NCBI RefSeq assembly: GCF_019084075.1
Contig: NZ_JAHREN010000002.1
Coordinates: 62,001 to 126,000 of the forward strand
From: Siccirubricoccus sp. G192
GTDB taxonomy: Bacteria > Pseudomonadota > Alphaproteobacteria > Acetobacterales > Acetobacteraceae
DNA length: 64,000 nucleotides
Reading direction: 5' to 3'
Shown here: positions 27,926 to 35,897 of the stretch, piece after piece
Numbering within the stretch: position 1 is the stretch's first letter
Layout: each line of letters begins with the position of its first letter
Program-made: the position numbers and the translations under genes
The notes under the pieces: generated by a model
Database searches by the model: none
What the model was told of the DNA's origin: nothing
The model's input: the letters and a program-made list of their open reading frames with translations, nothing else

Positions 27926-28525
27926 TCAGGTTGCTGTTTTGCGCTTGGTAGCAGGCTTGCGTGACCACGCCCTAGCGAGGGCTTCGACGGCCTTTGCATG
28001 CTCATCGAAATCGATGGTGTTGGGATTGAAAGGCGCCCCGGCCCATTGGACCATCTCGGTATGGTTCTCGTGCTTCGGGTCGGCGATCGCCTCGAGGAAC
28101 TCGGCGTAGCCCCAAGGTCCACCGACGTCCTCGGGCGGGCAGCGCCCGGTGGCATCGATCAGGAGCGGGTAGGTGAGGCCGGGCATGGAATCCGTGATGC
28201 GCTCGACCTTGATCGTGTGTTCCCAGCCATCGCCGAAGTCGTAGAGGTATTTCAGCGTCTTCGCGCCGGTGTCCTCGAGGACGTCGAGGAGACGCGTCTT
28301 GCGGGCATCGAGCGGGCCTTCTCCCCAGTCCGGGTCGGGCACGCCCCAGCCCACGTCGCGGGCCCGGATCTTGTAGAGATGGCTGTTGGTCCAGCCCATG
28401 GCGGCCTGGAGCACCAGGTGCAGGCGATCAAGCCGGATGGTCAGTGGCACCTCGACGCGGCGCAGCACTGCGGGCTTGACGTCATCGAGGGTGATCTTGA
28501 GCCGGGCGATGCTGTTACTGGTCAT
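27926..28525 (-). CDS. pRiA4b ORF-3-like protein carried by IS66
   Basis: A 199-residue protein of the plasmid pRiA4b ORF-3 family: ARLKITLDDVKPAVLRRVEV, then LHLVLQAAMGWTNSHLYKI, FGDGWEHTIKVERI and CPPEDVGGPWGYAEFLEAI. Biochemical function is unknown. Its start overlaps the tnpC stop by four bases, and the same gene follows tnpC in element A. It is therefore a regular, translationally coupled passenger of this IS66 type. Confidence 0.9.
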   Translation of the reverse strand: MTSNSIARLKITLDDVKPAVLRRVEVPLTIRLDRLHLVLQAAMGWTNSHLYKIRARDVGWGVPDPDWGEGPLDARKTRLLDVLEDTGAKTLKYLYDFGDGWEHTIKVERITDSMPGLTYPLLIDATGRCPPEDVGGPWGYAEFLEAIADPKHENHTEMVQWAGAPFNPNTIDFDEHAKAVEALARAWSRKPATKRKTAT

Positions 28526-30111
28526 GCCGCTGCCTTTCTCTCCCTCGCCTGGTTCCAGTTCCAGGGGAGTAGCTCATCCAGCCTCGAGGCGGGATGATCG
28601 GCTATCCTGGCCAGCACGTCGGCGAGCCAGGCGCGCGGGTCGACCCCGTTCAGCTTGGCGGTGTAGATGAGCGAGATCATGGCCGCGGCCCGGTCGCCGC
28701 CTCGATCACTGCCGGCGAACAGCCAAGATTTTCTTCCGAGGGCGATACCACGCAGCGCCCGCTCGGCAGCGTTGTTGCTGAGGCAGATCCGGCCGTCATG
28801 CAGGAACCCGGTGAAGGCCTCCCAGCGCGTCAGCATGTAGTCCATGGCCTTGGCAACTGGGCTGTGGCGGGACAGCTTGCCGCGGCTCTCGCGCATCCAG
28901 GTTTCGAGTTCGGTGACCAGCGGCGCGATGTGTTGCTGGCGGACAGCGAGCCGCGCCTCGGCGGGCAGGCCGTTGATGGCGCGCTCGGCGTCAAAGATGG
29001 CGTCGATCCGCCGCACCGCCTCGATGGCCAGCGGCGCGCGCGACAACTCGGCCAGCTCGAATAGCTTGCGCCTACCGTGTGCCCAACACGCTGCCTCGGT
29101 GATCGGCTCGGGTTTTCGATCGGCCTCGTACAAGGCGTTGTATCCGGCATAGGCGTCCGCCTGCAGGATGCCGGCATAGCCGGCCAGGTGTCGGTTCGGG
29201 TGCTCGGCCGTCCGATCCCGGGAGTAGCGGAACATTGCCGCCGGGGGCGCCCGACCGCCAAAGGGCCGGTCGTCCCGGACATAGGTCCAGACCCGCCCCG
29301 TGATGGTCTTGCCCTTGGCCAGCACCGGGACGGTGGTGTCGTCGCCGTGCAGCCGCTCGGCGGCCAGCACATGGGTGTCGATCAGGGCCGTCAGCGGCGC
29401 CAGGTTGGCGGTGCAGGTGCCAACCCAGCCGGCAATGGTGGAGACGCTGAGCTCGATGCCCTGCAGGGCGAAGGTCTCGCTCTGGCGGTTCAGTGGCAGG
29501 TGCTGGCCGAACTTCGCCTCCAGGATCATCGCCAGCAGGTTCGGCCCCGCCCGGCCGCGAGCGATGGGATGGAACGGCGCCGGGGGCTGGGTGATGGTCT
29601 CGCAAGCACGGCAGGAGAACCGCTCGCGGACCGTCTGGATCACCTTCCACTTGATGGGCTCGACCTCGAGCGTCTCCGTAATGTCCTCGCCCAGCTTGGA
29701 GAGCCGGCCGCCGCAGCAGGGGCAGGCGGTCGGGCCGGGGATGACGACCCGCTCGCGCGGCAGATGGGCCGGCAGCGGTGCCCGTACCGGCTGGCCGCGT
29801 GACGGCATGCCGGGGCGCTCCGAGCGGGCATTCTTGCCCGCCGCCTTCTCCGCCTTGGCGGCGTCCTCGCTGGCGGCAGTGACCAACTCGCCGAGCTCGA
29901 GCTCCAGCTGGTCGATCAGCTTGCGGCCGCGCTCGGAGGAGGCGCCGTACTTGTCGCGCTTCAGCCGGGCAATCAGCAGCTTGAGGTGGACCACCATCGC
30001 CTCGGCGCCGGAGGCGCGCGCCTCGGCCTCGCGCCGCGCCAGCTGCTCGGCCGCGAGGGCGGCGCGCAGCGCGGCGATGTCGTTGGGCAGGTTGTCCGGC
30101 GCGGCTGTCAC
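28522..30111 (-). CDS. tnpC: IS66 TnpC transposase, intact
   Basis: A transposase of about 529 residues. The N-terminal coiled coil is followed by basic RLKRDKYGASSERGRKLIDQ, zinc site CPCCGGRLSKLGE, catalytic LHGDDTTVPV, ILQADAYAGYNAL and CLSNNAAERALRGIALG (catalytic Glu). GTG at 30111 (VTAAPDNLPNDIAALRAAL) matches the start of element A; the longer frame to 30159 is less likely. The gene is uninterrupted, unlike the other two tnpC copies. Confidence 0.9.
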   Translation of the reverse strand: MTAAPDNLPNDIAALRAALAAEQLARREAEARASGAEAMVVHLKLLIARLKRDKYGASSERGRKLIDQLELELGELVTAASEDAAKAEKAAGKNARSERPGMPSRGQPVRAPLPAHLPRERVVIPGPTACPCCGGRLSKLGEDITETLEVEPIKWKVIQTVRERFSCRACETITQPPAPFHPIARGRAGPNLLAMILEAKFGQHLPLNRQSETFALQGIELSVSTIAGWVGTCTANLAPLTALIDTHVLAAERLHGDDTTVPVLAKGKTITGRVWTYVRDDRPFGGRAPPAAMFRYSRDRTAEHPNRHLAGYAGILQADAYAGYNALYEADRKPEPITEAACWAHGRRKLFELAELSRAPLAIEAVRRIDAIFDAERAINGLPAEARLAVRQQHIAPLVTELETWMRESRGKLSRHSPVAKAMDYMLTRWEAFTGFLHDGRICLSNNAAERALRGIALGRKSWLFAGSDRGGDRAAAMISLIYTAKLNGVDPRAWLADVLARIADHPASRLDELLPWNWNQARERKAAA

Positions 30112-30171
30112 GCCGGCGATGGAATCACAGCTGCTGCATGGCAGGTAGCGCTGATGCAACCGCGCCGTACA

Positions 30172-30519
30172 CTATCCCGCCAGCTCTGGCCTATAGGTCC
30201 GTAGTGGATTTCTCCAATCGATTCCGTCGAGCATATAAGCCAGCTGCGCGCCCGAGATCTGCAGACAGCCGTCGGCTGGGGAGGGCCAAACAAAGCGTCC
30301 CTTCTCCAATCTCTTCGCGTAAAGCGACATGCCAATCCCGTCGTGCCAGACGATCTTGATCAGGTCCGCTTTGCGGCCACGAAAGACGTACAGATCGCCG
30401 CAGTGTGGGTCACGACCCAGCGCCTGCTGCACCTGCAGCGCCAGTGAGTGCATGCCCTTCCTCATATCGGAGTGGCCGACCGCAAGCCACACCCGGACGC
30501 CAGAGGGTGTCGGGATCAT
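30172..30519 (-). CDS. tnpB: IS66 TnpB (Orf2)
   Basis: A 115-residue protein: GHSDMRKGMHSLALQVQQAL, DLYVFRGRKADLIKIVWHDG and LYAKRLEKGRFVWPSP. It overlaps tnpA by four bases. Complete. Confidence 0.9.
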   Translation of the reverse strand: MIPTPSGVRVWLAVGHSDMRKGMHSLALQVQQALGRDPHCGDLYVFRGRKADLIKIVWHDGIGMSLYAKRLEKGRFVWPSPADGCLQISGAQLAYMLDGIDWRNPLRTYRPELAG

Positions 30520-30914
30520 GCGCGCAGCGCCGTCAGCACGCGGCGCAGGTTTGCGGCACTGATCGTCGCGGCAACCCGCACCGCAGTCCCGTCCGGCAGG
30601 ACGATCTCGATGCGCTCGTCTGGCTCGTCCTCCACCGCGGGACGGTCAGCGCAGGGCGGCGGGCCCGATCCTCCGGGTGGAGCCGGCGCGGCCAGCTCCG
30701 GTAGGACCTGAACGGGCAGGAAGCCCGGCGTCTCAGCCACTAGCCTGCCGCGCCGCTGCGCATCCCGCCACTGCCACAGCAGGCCGCGGCTGACGTCGTG
30801 CCGCCGGGCAACCTCGCTGAACCTAACCCCGGGCTGGTTCAGCTCAGCCAGAATCCGCAGCTTCTCCTCATCCCGCCACTGCCGGCGACGCTCCACCCCG
30901 GTGATGATCTCCAT
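30516..30914 (-). CDS. tnpA: IS66 TnpA
   Basis: A 132-residue HTH protein: MEIITGVERRRQWRDEEKLR, then EVARRHDVSRGLLWQWRDAQ. The start at 30914 matches the paralogue in element A; four extra residues are possible from 30926. Confidence 0.88.
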   Translation of the reverse strand: MEIITGVERRRQWRDEEKLRILAELNQPGVRFSEVARRHDVSRGLLWQWRDAQRRGRLVAETPGFLPVQVLPELAAPAPPGGSGPPPCADRPAVEDEPDERIEIVLPDGTAVRVAATISAANLRRVLTALRA

Positions 30915-32022
30915 CGGCCACCCCACTGCCTGTCCTTACCGGCGCTCGAAAGAACGCCCGTAAGATCCAAGGCAGATCCCGCGCAAACTCGGTAGGCGGC
31001 CCTCAGCAGAGGGATACGGATCGGCCACCCTGCGCGGGGAAGTAACAGCCGTGAAGTCCAAGGCCGCACCTGCCGCACTTGAGCAGGCAGCGCAGCAGGT
31101 AGTCGTGCTTCTTGTTCCGCCGGAAGGCCGTCGCCGCGTTTCGCGCGAGCATGGCGCTTACGCGCTCCTTGGTCTGATGGTCGACCAGCGGAGGCACGGC
31201 AATGGCGATCCACTGCTCCGGCGGTCGGGGACGCCGCGAACTGCGTTCCGCGCTTCGGCGCGACCTGCGCCGAGGCGACTTGGGCACAACGTAGTCGAAG
31301 CGGTTGGCGTAGGCGGTGCCGGCGTAGACCGGGTCCGTCAGAATGTGGTGCACGACGGAGGGGGCCCACTGCTTGCGGCCCGACCGCGTCACCCAAGGAC
31401 TGGCGTTCAGCCGTTTCGTGCACTGGCGGATGGTGAGCCCGTCCTCGAGCACCCAGGCGTAGAGCTGGCGGACCATGGCGGCCTCCGCCTCGTCCACCAC
31501 GAGGCGGGCGGGCATGGCGCTGTGGCGAGCCTCATAGCGGTAGCCGTACGGCACCTTGGAGCTGATAATATGGCCGTCGCGCGCCTTCTGCAGCTTGCCG
31601 CGCCGGAATCGCTCCGCCAGCACGGCGCGCTCGTACTCGGCGATGGCGCCCTGGATTTGCAGCAGCAGTTGGTCGTTCGGGTCGTCCGAGATGGGGTGGT
31701 GCAGGAACATGACCTCGCAGTTGGCACGCCGGAACTCCTCCAGCAGCAGGACCTGGTAGGCATACTTGCGGGCGAGCCGATCCGGGCTGAACACCGCCAC
31801 CACATCCACGGCGGCATCGCGCACAGCGTCCCTGAGCGCGTCCAGGGCGGGGCGGTCCAGGCGCGAGCCGCTGTAACCCTCGTCGCGGAACACGTGGGCC
31901 TCCGCCAGGACATGACCCTGGGCCGCTGCCCAGTCCCGCAGGGCGGAGACCTGACTGCCGATGGTCTGTTGCCGTTCCTGGCGCTCGGTCGAGACACGCG
32001 TATAGATCGCGGCGCGCATGTG

Positions 32023-32223
32023 TCATCTCCACGGCTCGGAGGCACGGTCTGCATCCGCCAACTCGGGCCGGAGGCCCGGTGCCGGACGCGGTTGCTCACG
32101 CTCGATGTCGTCGATGAGGCGGCGGTAAGCTTGGTCGAGCCGCCCCGGGCCGTCTCGGGTACGGACCACGACCGAGCGGATAGCCCAGATTGAGGCCGCG
32201 ATGGGGCGCTGGTCTGCGGGCAT
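32023..32223 (-). CDS. 66-residue protein coupled to the serine recombinase
   Basis: A charged protein, MPADQRPIAASIWAIRSVVV, then RLDQAYRRLIDDIEREQPRP. It ends three bases before the recombinase start, and its last codons contain that gene's GGAGATG ribosome site, so the two are coupled. No family is recognised. A role as a recombination directionality or target factor is only a guess from position. Confidence 0.6.
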   Translation of the reverse strand: MPADQRPIAASIWAIRSVVVRTRDGPGRLDQAYRRLIDDIEREQPRPAPGLRPELADADRASEPWR

Positions 32224-32928
32224 AGAGCGGATCCTTCCGTGGAGCCGCCCGAAGAAACTGCTGTCCCCGATCTCAGCCTGCCGACGGTGGCCGCCGTTGC
32301 CGCGACGCGGCCAACCCGGAAGCGAACGATACGCAGGAGACGAAGCGCAGGCCTGCGATTGCGTTCGGATGGTCCATGGCAGGCGCAAGCTGTTCGAGTT
32401 GGCTGAACTGCAGCGCGCGCCGCTGGCCATCGAGGCGGTGCGACGGATCGACGCCATCTTTGACGCCGAGCGGGCCATCAACGGGTCGCCCGCCGAGGCG
32501 CGCCTGGCCGTCCGCCGCCAGCACGTCGCGCCGCTCGTTGCCGGGCTCGAGACCTGGATGCGCGAGAGCCGCGGCAAGCTGTCCCGGCATAACCCGGTCG
32601 CCAAGGCCATGGACTACATGCTGACCCGATGGGAGGCGTTCACCCGGTTCATCGAAGACGGCCGGATCTGCCTCAGCAACAACGCCGCCGAGCGGGCGCT
32701 ACGTGGTATCGCTCTCGGGAGAAAATCATGGCTGTTCGCCGGCAGTGATCGAGGCGGCGACCGGGCCGCGGCCATGATCTCGCTCATCTACACCGCCAAG
32801 CTGAACGGGGTCGACCCGCGCGCCTGGCTCGCCGACGTGCTGGCCAGGATAGCCGACCACCCCGCCTCGAGGCTGGATGAGCTACTCCCCTGGAACTGGA
32901 CCCAGGCGAGGGAGAGAAAGGCAGCGGC

Positions 32929-33528
32929 ATGACCAGTAACAGCATCGCCCGGCTCAAGATCTTCCTCGATGACGTCAAGCCCGCAGTGCTGCGCCGCGTC
33001 GAGGTGCCACTGACCATCCGGCTTGATCGCCTGCACCTGGTGCTCCAGGCCGCCATGGGCTGGACCAACAGCCATCTCTACAAGATCCGGGCCCGCGACG
33101 TGGGCTGGGGCGTGCCCGACCCGGACTGGGGAGAAGGCCCGCTCGATGCCCGCAAGACGCGTCTCCTCGACGTCCTCGAGGACACCGGCGCGAAGACGCT
33201 GAAATACCTCTACGACTTCGGCGATGGCTGGGAACACACGATCAAGGTCGAGCGCATCACGGATTCCATGCCCGGCCTCACCTACCCGCTCCTGATCGAT
33301 GCCACCGGGCGCTGCCCGCCCGAGGACGTCGGTGGACCTTGGGGCTACGCCGAGTTCCTCAAGGCGATCGCCGATCCGAAGCACGAGAGCCACGCCGAGA
33401 TGATCCAATGGGTCGGCGCGCCTTTTGATCCCAACACCATCGATTTCGATGAGCATGCAAAGGCCATCGAAGCCCTCGCCAAGGCGTGGTCACGCAAGCC
33501 ACCCATCAAGCGCAAACCAGCAACCTGA
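32929..33528 (+). CDS. pRiA4b ORF-3-like protein carried by IS66 element A
   Basis: A 199-residue protein differing from the copy at 27926-28525 by about a dozen residues, mostly near the C-terminus (KAIADPKHESHAEMIQWVG versus EAIADPKHENHTEMVQWAG). It overlaps the tnpC stop (ATGA). The two copies have diverged but both remain open, which suggests selection on the protein. Confidence 0.9.
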   Translation: MTSNSIARLKIFLDDVKPAVLRRVEVPLTIRLDRLHLVLQAAMGWTNSHLYKIRARDVGWGVPDPDWGEGPLDARKTRLLDVLEDTGAKTLKYLYDFGDGWEHTIKVERITDSMPGLTYPLLIDATGRCPPEDVGGPWGYAEFLKAIADPKHESHAEMIQWVGAPFDPNTIDFDEHAKAIEALAKAWSRKPPIKRKPAT

Positions 33529-33780
33529 TCCGCAGCCCTCGCCGGATGGGAACCCTCAAGGAACTCAGCCTCGACCGGAAGCGGTGAGCGCCGCCCATCC
33601 CCTGTCCTCGGCCACCCGCGGCCTTGGCCGTATGGATACGATTGTTTCGCCATGGCCTTTGGAGCGTGGCACGCTCCGGCACCTCCCGAACGGCGCCGCG
33701 CCATGGCGAGTTGCCGACTACAGCGTGTTTCGGGGAAGGAGAGCCGTCGGGGCTCTATCAGGCGCCGGCTTGAGCTTCGA

Positions 33781-35256
33781 CTACACGCGCTTTCCCGAGG
33801 CTTGTTCCGCGTGGGCGCGTAGCGCAACCGCGTGGTCGGCTTCGCGCAGTGCAGCATCGCCGATCGCGTCGGCCTGGCGCAGCTGGGTCAGGGCCCGGCG
33901 GCCCTCGGCCGCGGCTACCTCCGGCTCCGCATGGGAGGCGTGGTCCTGCGCCGCCATGGCCTGGGCATGGGCCACCTTCCCCTCGTGCTCCTTCTCCTCG
34001 GCACCACCAAGCTTCGCCCAGGCGAGGGTCTGCGCCAGCATGGCACCTTGCAGCAGGCCAGAGCCGACCACGAGCAAGCCGGTGAGGGCGAGGACCAGAT
34101 CACGGTCCGGATAAGGTCGGCCATCAGGCGTCGCACCTGGAACGGCGAGCACGAGTGCGAGGGCGATGACCGATCGGTGGCCAGACCAGGAGGCTGCAGC
34201 CGCGGTACGCAAGCGGCCTGCCGGCCGGCCATCGGCTCCGGGCACCGGCGGCGTGCCCGGGAGGACCTGAACCAAGAGCGCCATCAAGAACTGGATGGCG
34301 AGCACCGGGGCGAGGAGGAGCATGGCGGCCAGGACCAGGCGCTGCCAGCCGAAGCGGCCGAGGCCCGTCAGCGCCTCTGGCAGTGCCCGGCCCATCAGGA
34401 AGAACAGACCGCCCGAAAGCAGCACCCCGACCTCCAGCCAGAAGTGCCGCGATACCAGGCGGGCCTCAGGCGAGGAGATCGCCTCGCCCGTCTGTCTGTC
34501 CACGGCGCGCCAGGAGACGGTGAGCGCCGCGGCCACGATCACCACAGCCACAGACACCCCGGCCGCCTCAGCCAGGGCGGCAGCGAGAAACGGGGTGGTC
34601 ACGGAGACCGCAACCTCGACCGTTGCAGGCCCGATGCGCCGGCGGAACTCGGCGGCCGCGAGGCCGACTGCGAACCCGATCGCGCCGCCGCCTGCCAAGT
34701 CGGTGCCGAGGCGAAGCAATGTCTCCGCCGGACCTGGTGGTGGCCCGCCGATAGAATTGCGCGCCAGCAGGTAGAGCGTCACCACGATCAGCCGCGCGCT
34801 CACCCCCTGGCCCGCGAAGGCGTCGGTCAGGACACGGGGCAGCTGCTGGTCCTGGCCTGTCTCCTGGGCCAATCGCGTGTCGCCGATCGAGACAGCGATT
34901 CGGACCAGCAGGCAGGCTGCCGGGTCGATGCCCGGCAGCAGCAGGCGGGTGGCCTCCGCGACGAGGAGGGTGATGCCGATCACCAAGGCCGCCCCGCCGA
35001 GCACGCCCCGCCCGAACGCATGGCGTAGCAGATCGACCGAGAGCGCGGCGGTACCGGCATAGAGCAGCGGCGGGAGCAGGAGCCCGAGCACCACCTCCGG
35101 GTCAACATGCACAGCGGGTAGCAGCCCAGGCAGTAAGGTGGAGGCGAGCCCGCCCACGAACAGCACCGCGGACTGCGGCAACTTGAGCAGGCGTGCCAGG
35201 GCCAGCAGCAGACCCACCGCGATGAGAACGCCGGAGACAAACCGAACTTCAGGCAC
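33781..35256 (-). CDS. CPA1-type cation:proton antiporter-like protein
   Basis: A 491-residue membrane protein with about eleven hydrophobic segments (residues 8-400) and a charged Ala/Glu/His-rich tail. Family features are LLLALARLLKLPQSAVLFVG, VLGLLLPPLLYAGTAALSVD and LSGGLFFLMGRALPEALTGL. The usual core SPTDPVA is replaced by SIGDTRLA, and ESLLNDGTA by TDAFAGQGVSA, so the canonical Asn-Asp pair is missing. It may be inactive or altered in mechanism. On the minus strand the yciE-like gene originally followed about 140 bp downstream, before IS66 element A intervened. Confidence 0.75.
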   Translation of the reverse strand: MPEVRFVSGVLIAVGLLLALARLLKLPQSAVLFVGGLASTLLPGLLPAVHVDPEVVLGLLLPPLLYAGTAALSVDLLRHAFGRGVLGGAALVIGITLLVAEATRLLLPGIDPAACLLVRIAVSIGDTRLAQETGQDQQLPRVLTDAFAGQGVSARLIVVTLYLLARNSIGGPPPGPAETLLRLGTDLAGGGAIGFAVGLAAAEFRRRIGPATVEVAVSVTTPFLAAALAEAAGVSVAVVIVAAALTVSWRAVDRQTGEAISSPEARLVSRHFWLEVGVLLSGGLFFLMGRALPEALTGLGRFGWQRLVLAAMLLLAPVLAIQFLMALLVQVLPGTPPVPGADGRPAGRLRTAAAASWSGHRSVIALALVLAVPGATPDGRPYPDRDLVLALTGLLVVGSGLLQGAMLAQTLAWAKLGGAEEKEHEGKVAHAQAMAAQDHASHAEPEVAAAEGRRALTQLRQADAIGDAALREADHAVALRAHAEQASGKRV

Positions 35257-35380
35257 CGACCCTCACCGTGGCTCGTGGGCACGAGGCGCCGTGTGCCCTG
35301 TGCCGGCCGGCAACGCCCTAGGATGTCCGCCGTTGCCATGGCTCCAGCGCAGCCAAGGGTAGGATGTTGCGGCCCCGAGG

Positions 35381-35659
35381 ATGACGGCGCGGCCACCAAG
35401 GCGGATCGGTGCACCGGACGCCTTGGAACACGCTCGATTCGACTTTGAACCCGATGCCGAGCCGCCCGTCGCCCCAGCTGACCTGGAGGAGATCGCCGAG
35501 GCTCTGGCCTATGTGCTGCGCCATGACGAGCGTGGCCGGCCCCGGCGCGGTGCCATTGCCGGCTGGGACTTCGCCGCGGGCTTCGCCGCCGAGCATCTGG
35601 CGCGCGCCGGCTTCGTGGTGATGAAGCGCCGCCCCGGTCGCCCGAATCGCGCCGGGTAG
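35381..35659 (+). CDS. conserved hypothetical protein
   Basis: A 92-residue protein with DALEHARFDFEPDAEPPVAP, then DLEEIAEALAYVLRHDERGR and AEHLARAGFVVMKRRPG. This resembles a small alphaproteobacterial family of unknown function (LAxALAYALRxxxxGRPRR, LxRSGFVVMRRP), so it is probably real. It ends two bases before the dnaE2 fragment. Confidence 0.65.
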   Translation: MTARPPRRIGAPDALEHARFDFEPDAEPPVAPADLEEIAEALAYVLRHDERGRPRRGAIAGWDFAAGFAAEHLARAGFVVMKRRPGRPNRAG

Positions 35660-35661
35660 GC

Positions 35662-35805
35662 ATGACCGGCTACGCCGAGGTCGCGGCCCGATCGAACTTC
35701 AACCTGCTCGATCGCGCCTCGCATCCGGCCGAGCTAGGGGCTACGGCCAAGGCTTTGGGCCAGGCGGGGCTGGGGCTCTGCGACACCACCTCCCTGGTCG
35801 GGGTA
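35662..35805 (+). pseudogene. error-prone DNA polymerase (DnaE2) N-terminal fragment
   Basis: The sequence reads MTGYAEVAARSNFNLLDRAS, then HPAELGATAKALGQAGLGL and DTTSLVGVI. This matches the start of DnaE2/ImuC PHP domains (YAELxxxSNFSFLxGASHPEEL, LGIxDxNSLAGVV). After about 48 residues it diverges and the remaining roughly 1000 are absent. It may be a breakpoint of a translesion-synthesis operon. Confidence 0.7.
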
Positions 35806-35848
35806 ATCAACTCCATCCTAAGGTTCGTTCTTCCGGTGGCAAGCAGGA

Positions 35849-35874
35849 GGAAACTGCTTGTTTTTCCGGTCGTT
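35849..35874 (+). promoter_or_regulatory. possible EcfG-type promoter for the CheB/CheR kinase
   Basis: GGAAA at 35849-35853, 17 bases, then CGTT at 35871-35874. The consensus is GGAAC-N16/17-CGTT, so one base deviates. It lies 23 bp before the kinase ATG. Confidence 0.35.
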
Positions 35875-35897
35875 GGTTGCATTCGGGACCTGCATGC

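Larger units (their letters stand above)
27818..31017 (-). mobile_element. IS66-family element B with passenger gene
   Basis: Exactly 3200 bp. The ends are GTATCCATACGGCC and AGAGGGATAC, flanked by ggatcggc (27810-27817 and 31018-31025). It is a complete element with tnpA, tnpB, an intact tnpC and a pRiA4b ORF-3-type gene, and is a likely active relative of element A. Confidence 0.95.
27198..32019 (-). pseudogene. large serine recombinase split by IS66 element B
   Basis: The N-terminal part at 31018-32019 starts MRAAIYTRVSTERQERQQTI (catalytic Ser in the YTRVSTE motif) and has DVVAVFSPDRLARKYAYQVL, a recombinase domain (VPYGYRYEA) and the first zinc-ribbon cysteines, LLKCGRCGLGLHG. The C-terminal part at 27198-27817 continues GKRYYRC, then CPRAYIPADSLEQAVW, and a coiled coil (RIERLDRADRRLLEAYQ). 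Removing the IS and one copy of the 8-bp repeat gives QGGRSGKRYYRC in frame. No stop lies inside the element, and the frame runs through the terminal repeat into tnpC. Confidence 0.9.
27197..32376 (-). mobile_element. serine recombinase element with 17-bp inverted ends
   Basis: The insert in tnpC is bounded by ACCATCCGAACACAATC (27198-27214) and its inverse GATTGCGTTCGGATGGT (32357-32373), with 16 of 17 positions matching. The host reads ...GGGCCCA | TGGCAGG... with CCA at the junction. Without IS66 element B and its 8-bp duplication the element is about 1.97 kb and holds only a large serine recombinase and a 66-residue gene. It is bounded like a transposon but uses a serine enzyme. Confidence 0.75.
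26166..32932 (+). pseudogene. tnpC: IS66 TnpC transposase split by a serine recombinase element
   Basis: The 5' part at 26166-27196 runs from MPAPDTSPDDIAALRAAL to ITEAACWA plus most of a His codon. The 3' part at 32377-32932 resumes GRRKLFELAELQRAPLAIEA and ends LPWNWTQARERKAAA. Element B encodes CWAHGRRKLFELAEL without a break, which proves the split. Zinc site CPCCGGRLSK, catalytic LHGDDTTVPV and ILQADAYAGY are intact. The stop overlaps the passenger gene start (ATGA at 32929). Confidence 0.93.
25271..33639 (+). mobile_element. IS66-family element A with passenger gene and nested elements
   Basis: The ends are GTACCCATCC and GGCCGTATGGATAC, flanked by the 8-bp repeat gattgttt (25263-25270 and 33640-33647). 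The order is tnpA, tnpB, split tnpC, then a pRiA4b ORF-3-type gene. Subtracting the serine recombinase element (27197-32376) leaves about 3.2 kb, the same size as element B. Confidence 0.92.

Noticed and set aside
26208..27968. Apparent 586-residue minus-strand protein
   Set aside because: It is the C-terminal part of the serine recombinase (27198-27817) flanked by antisense sequence of IS66.
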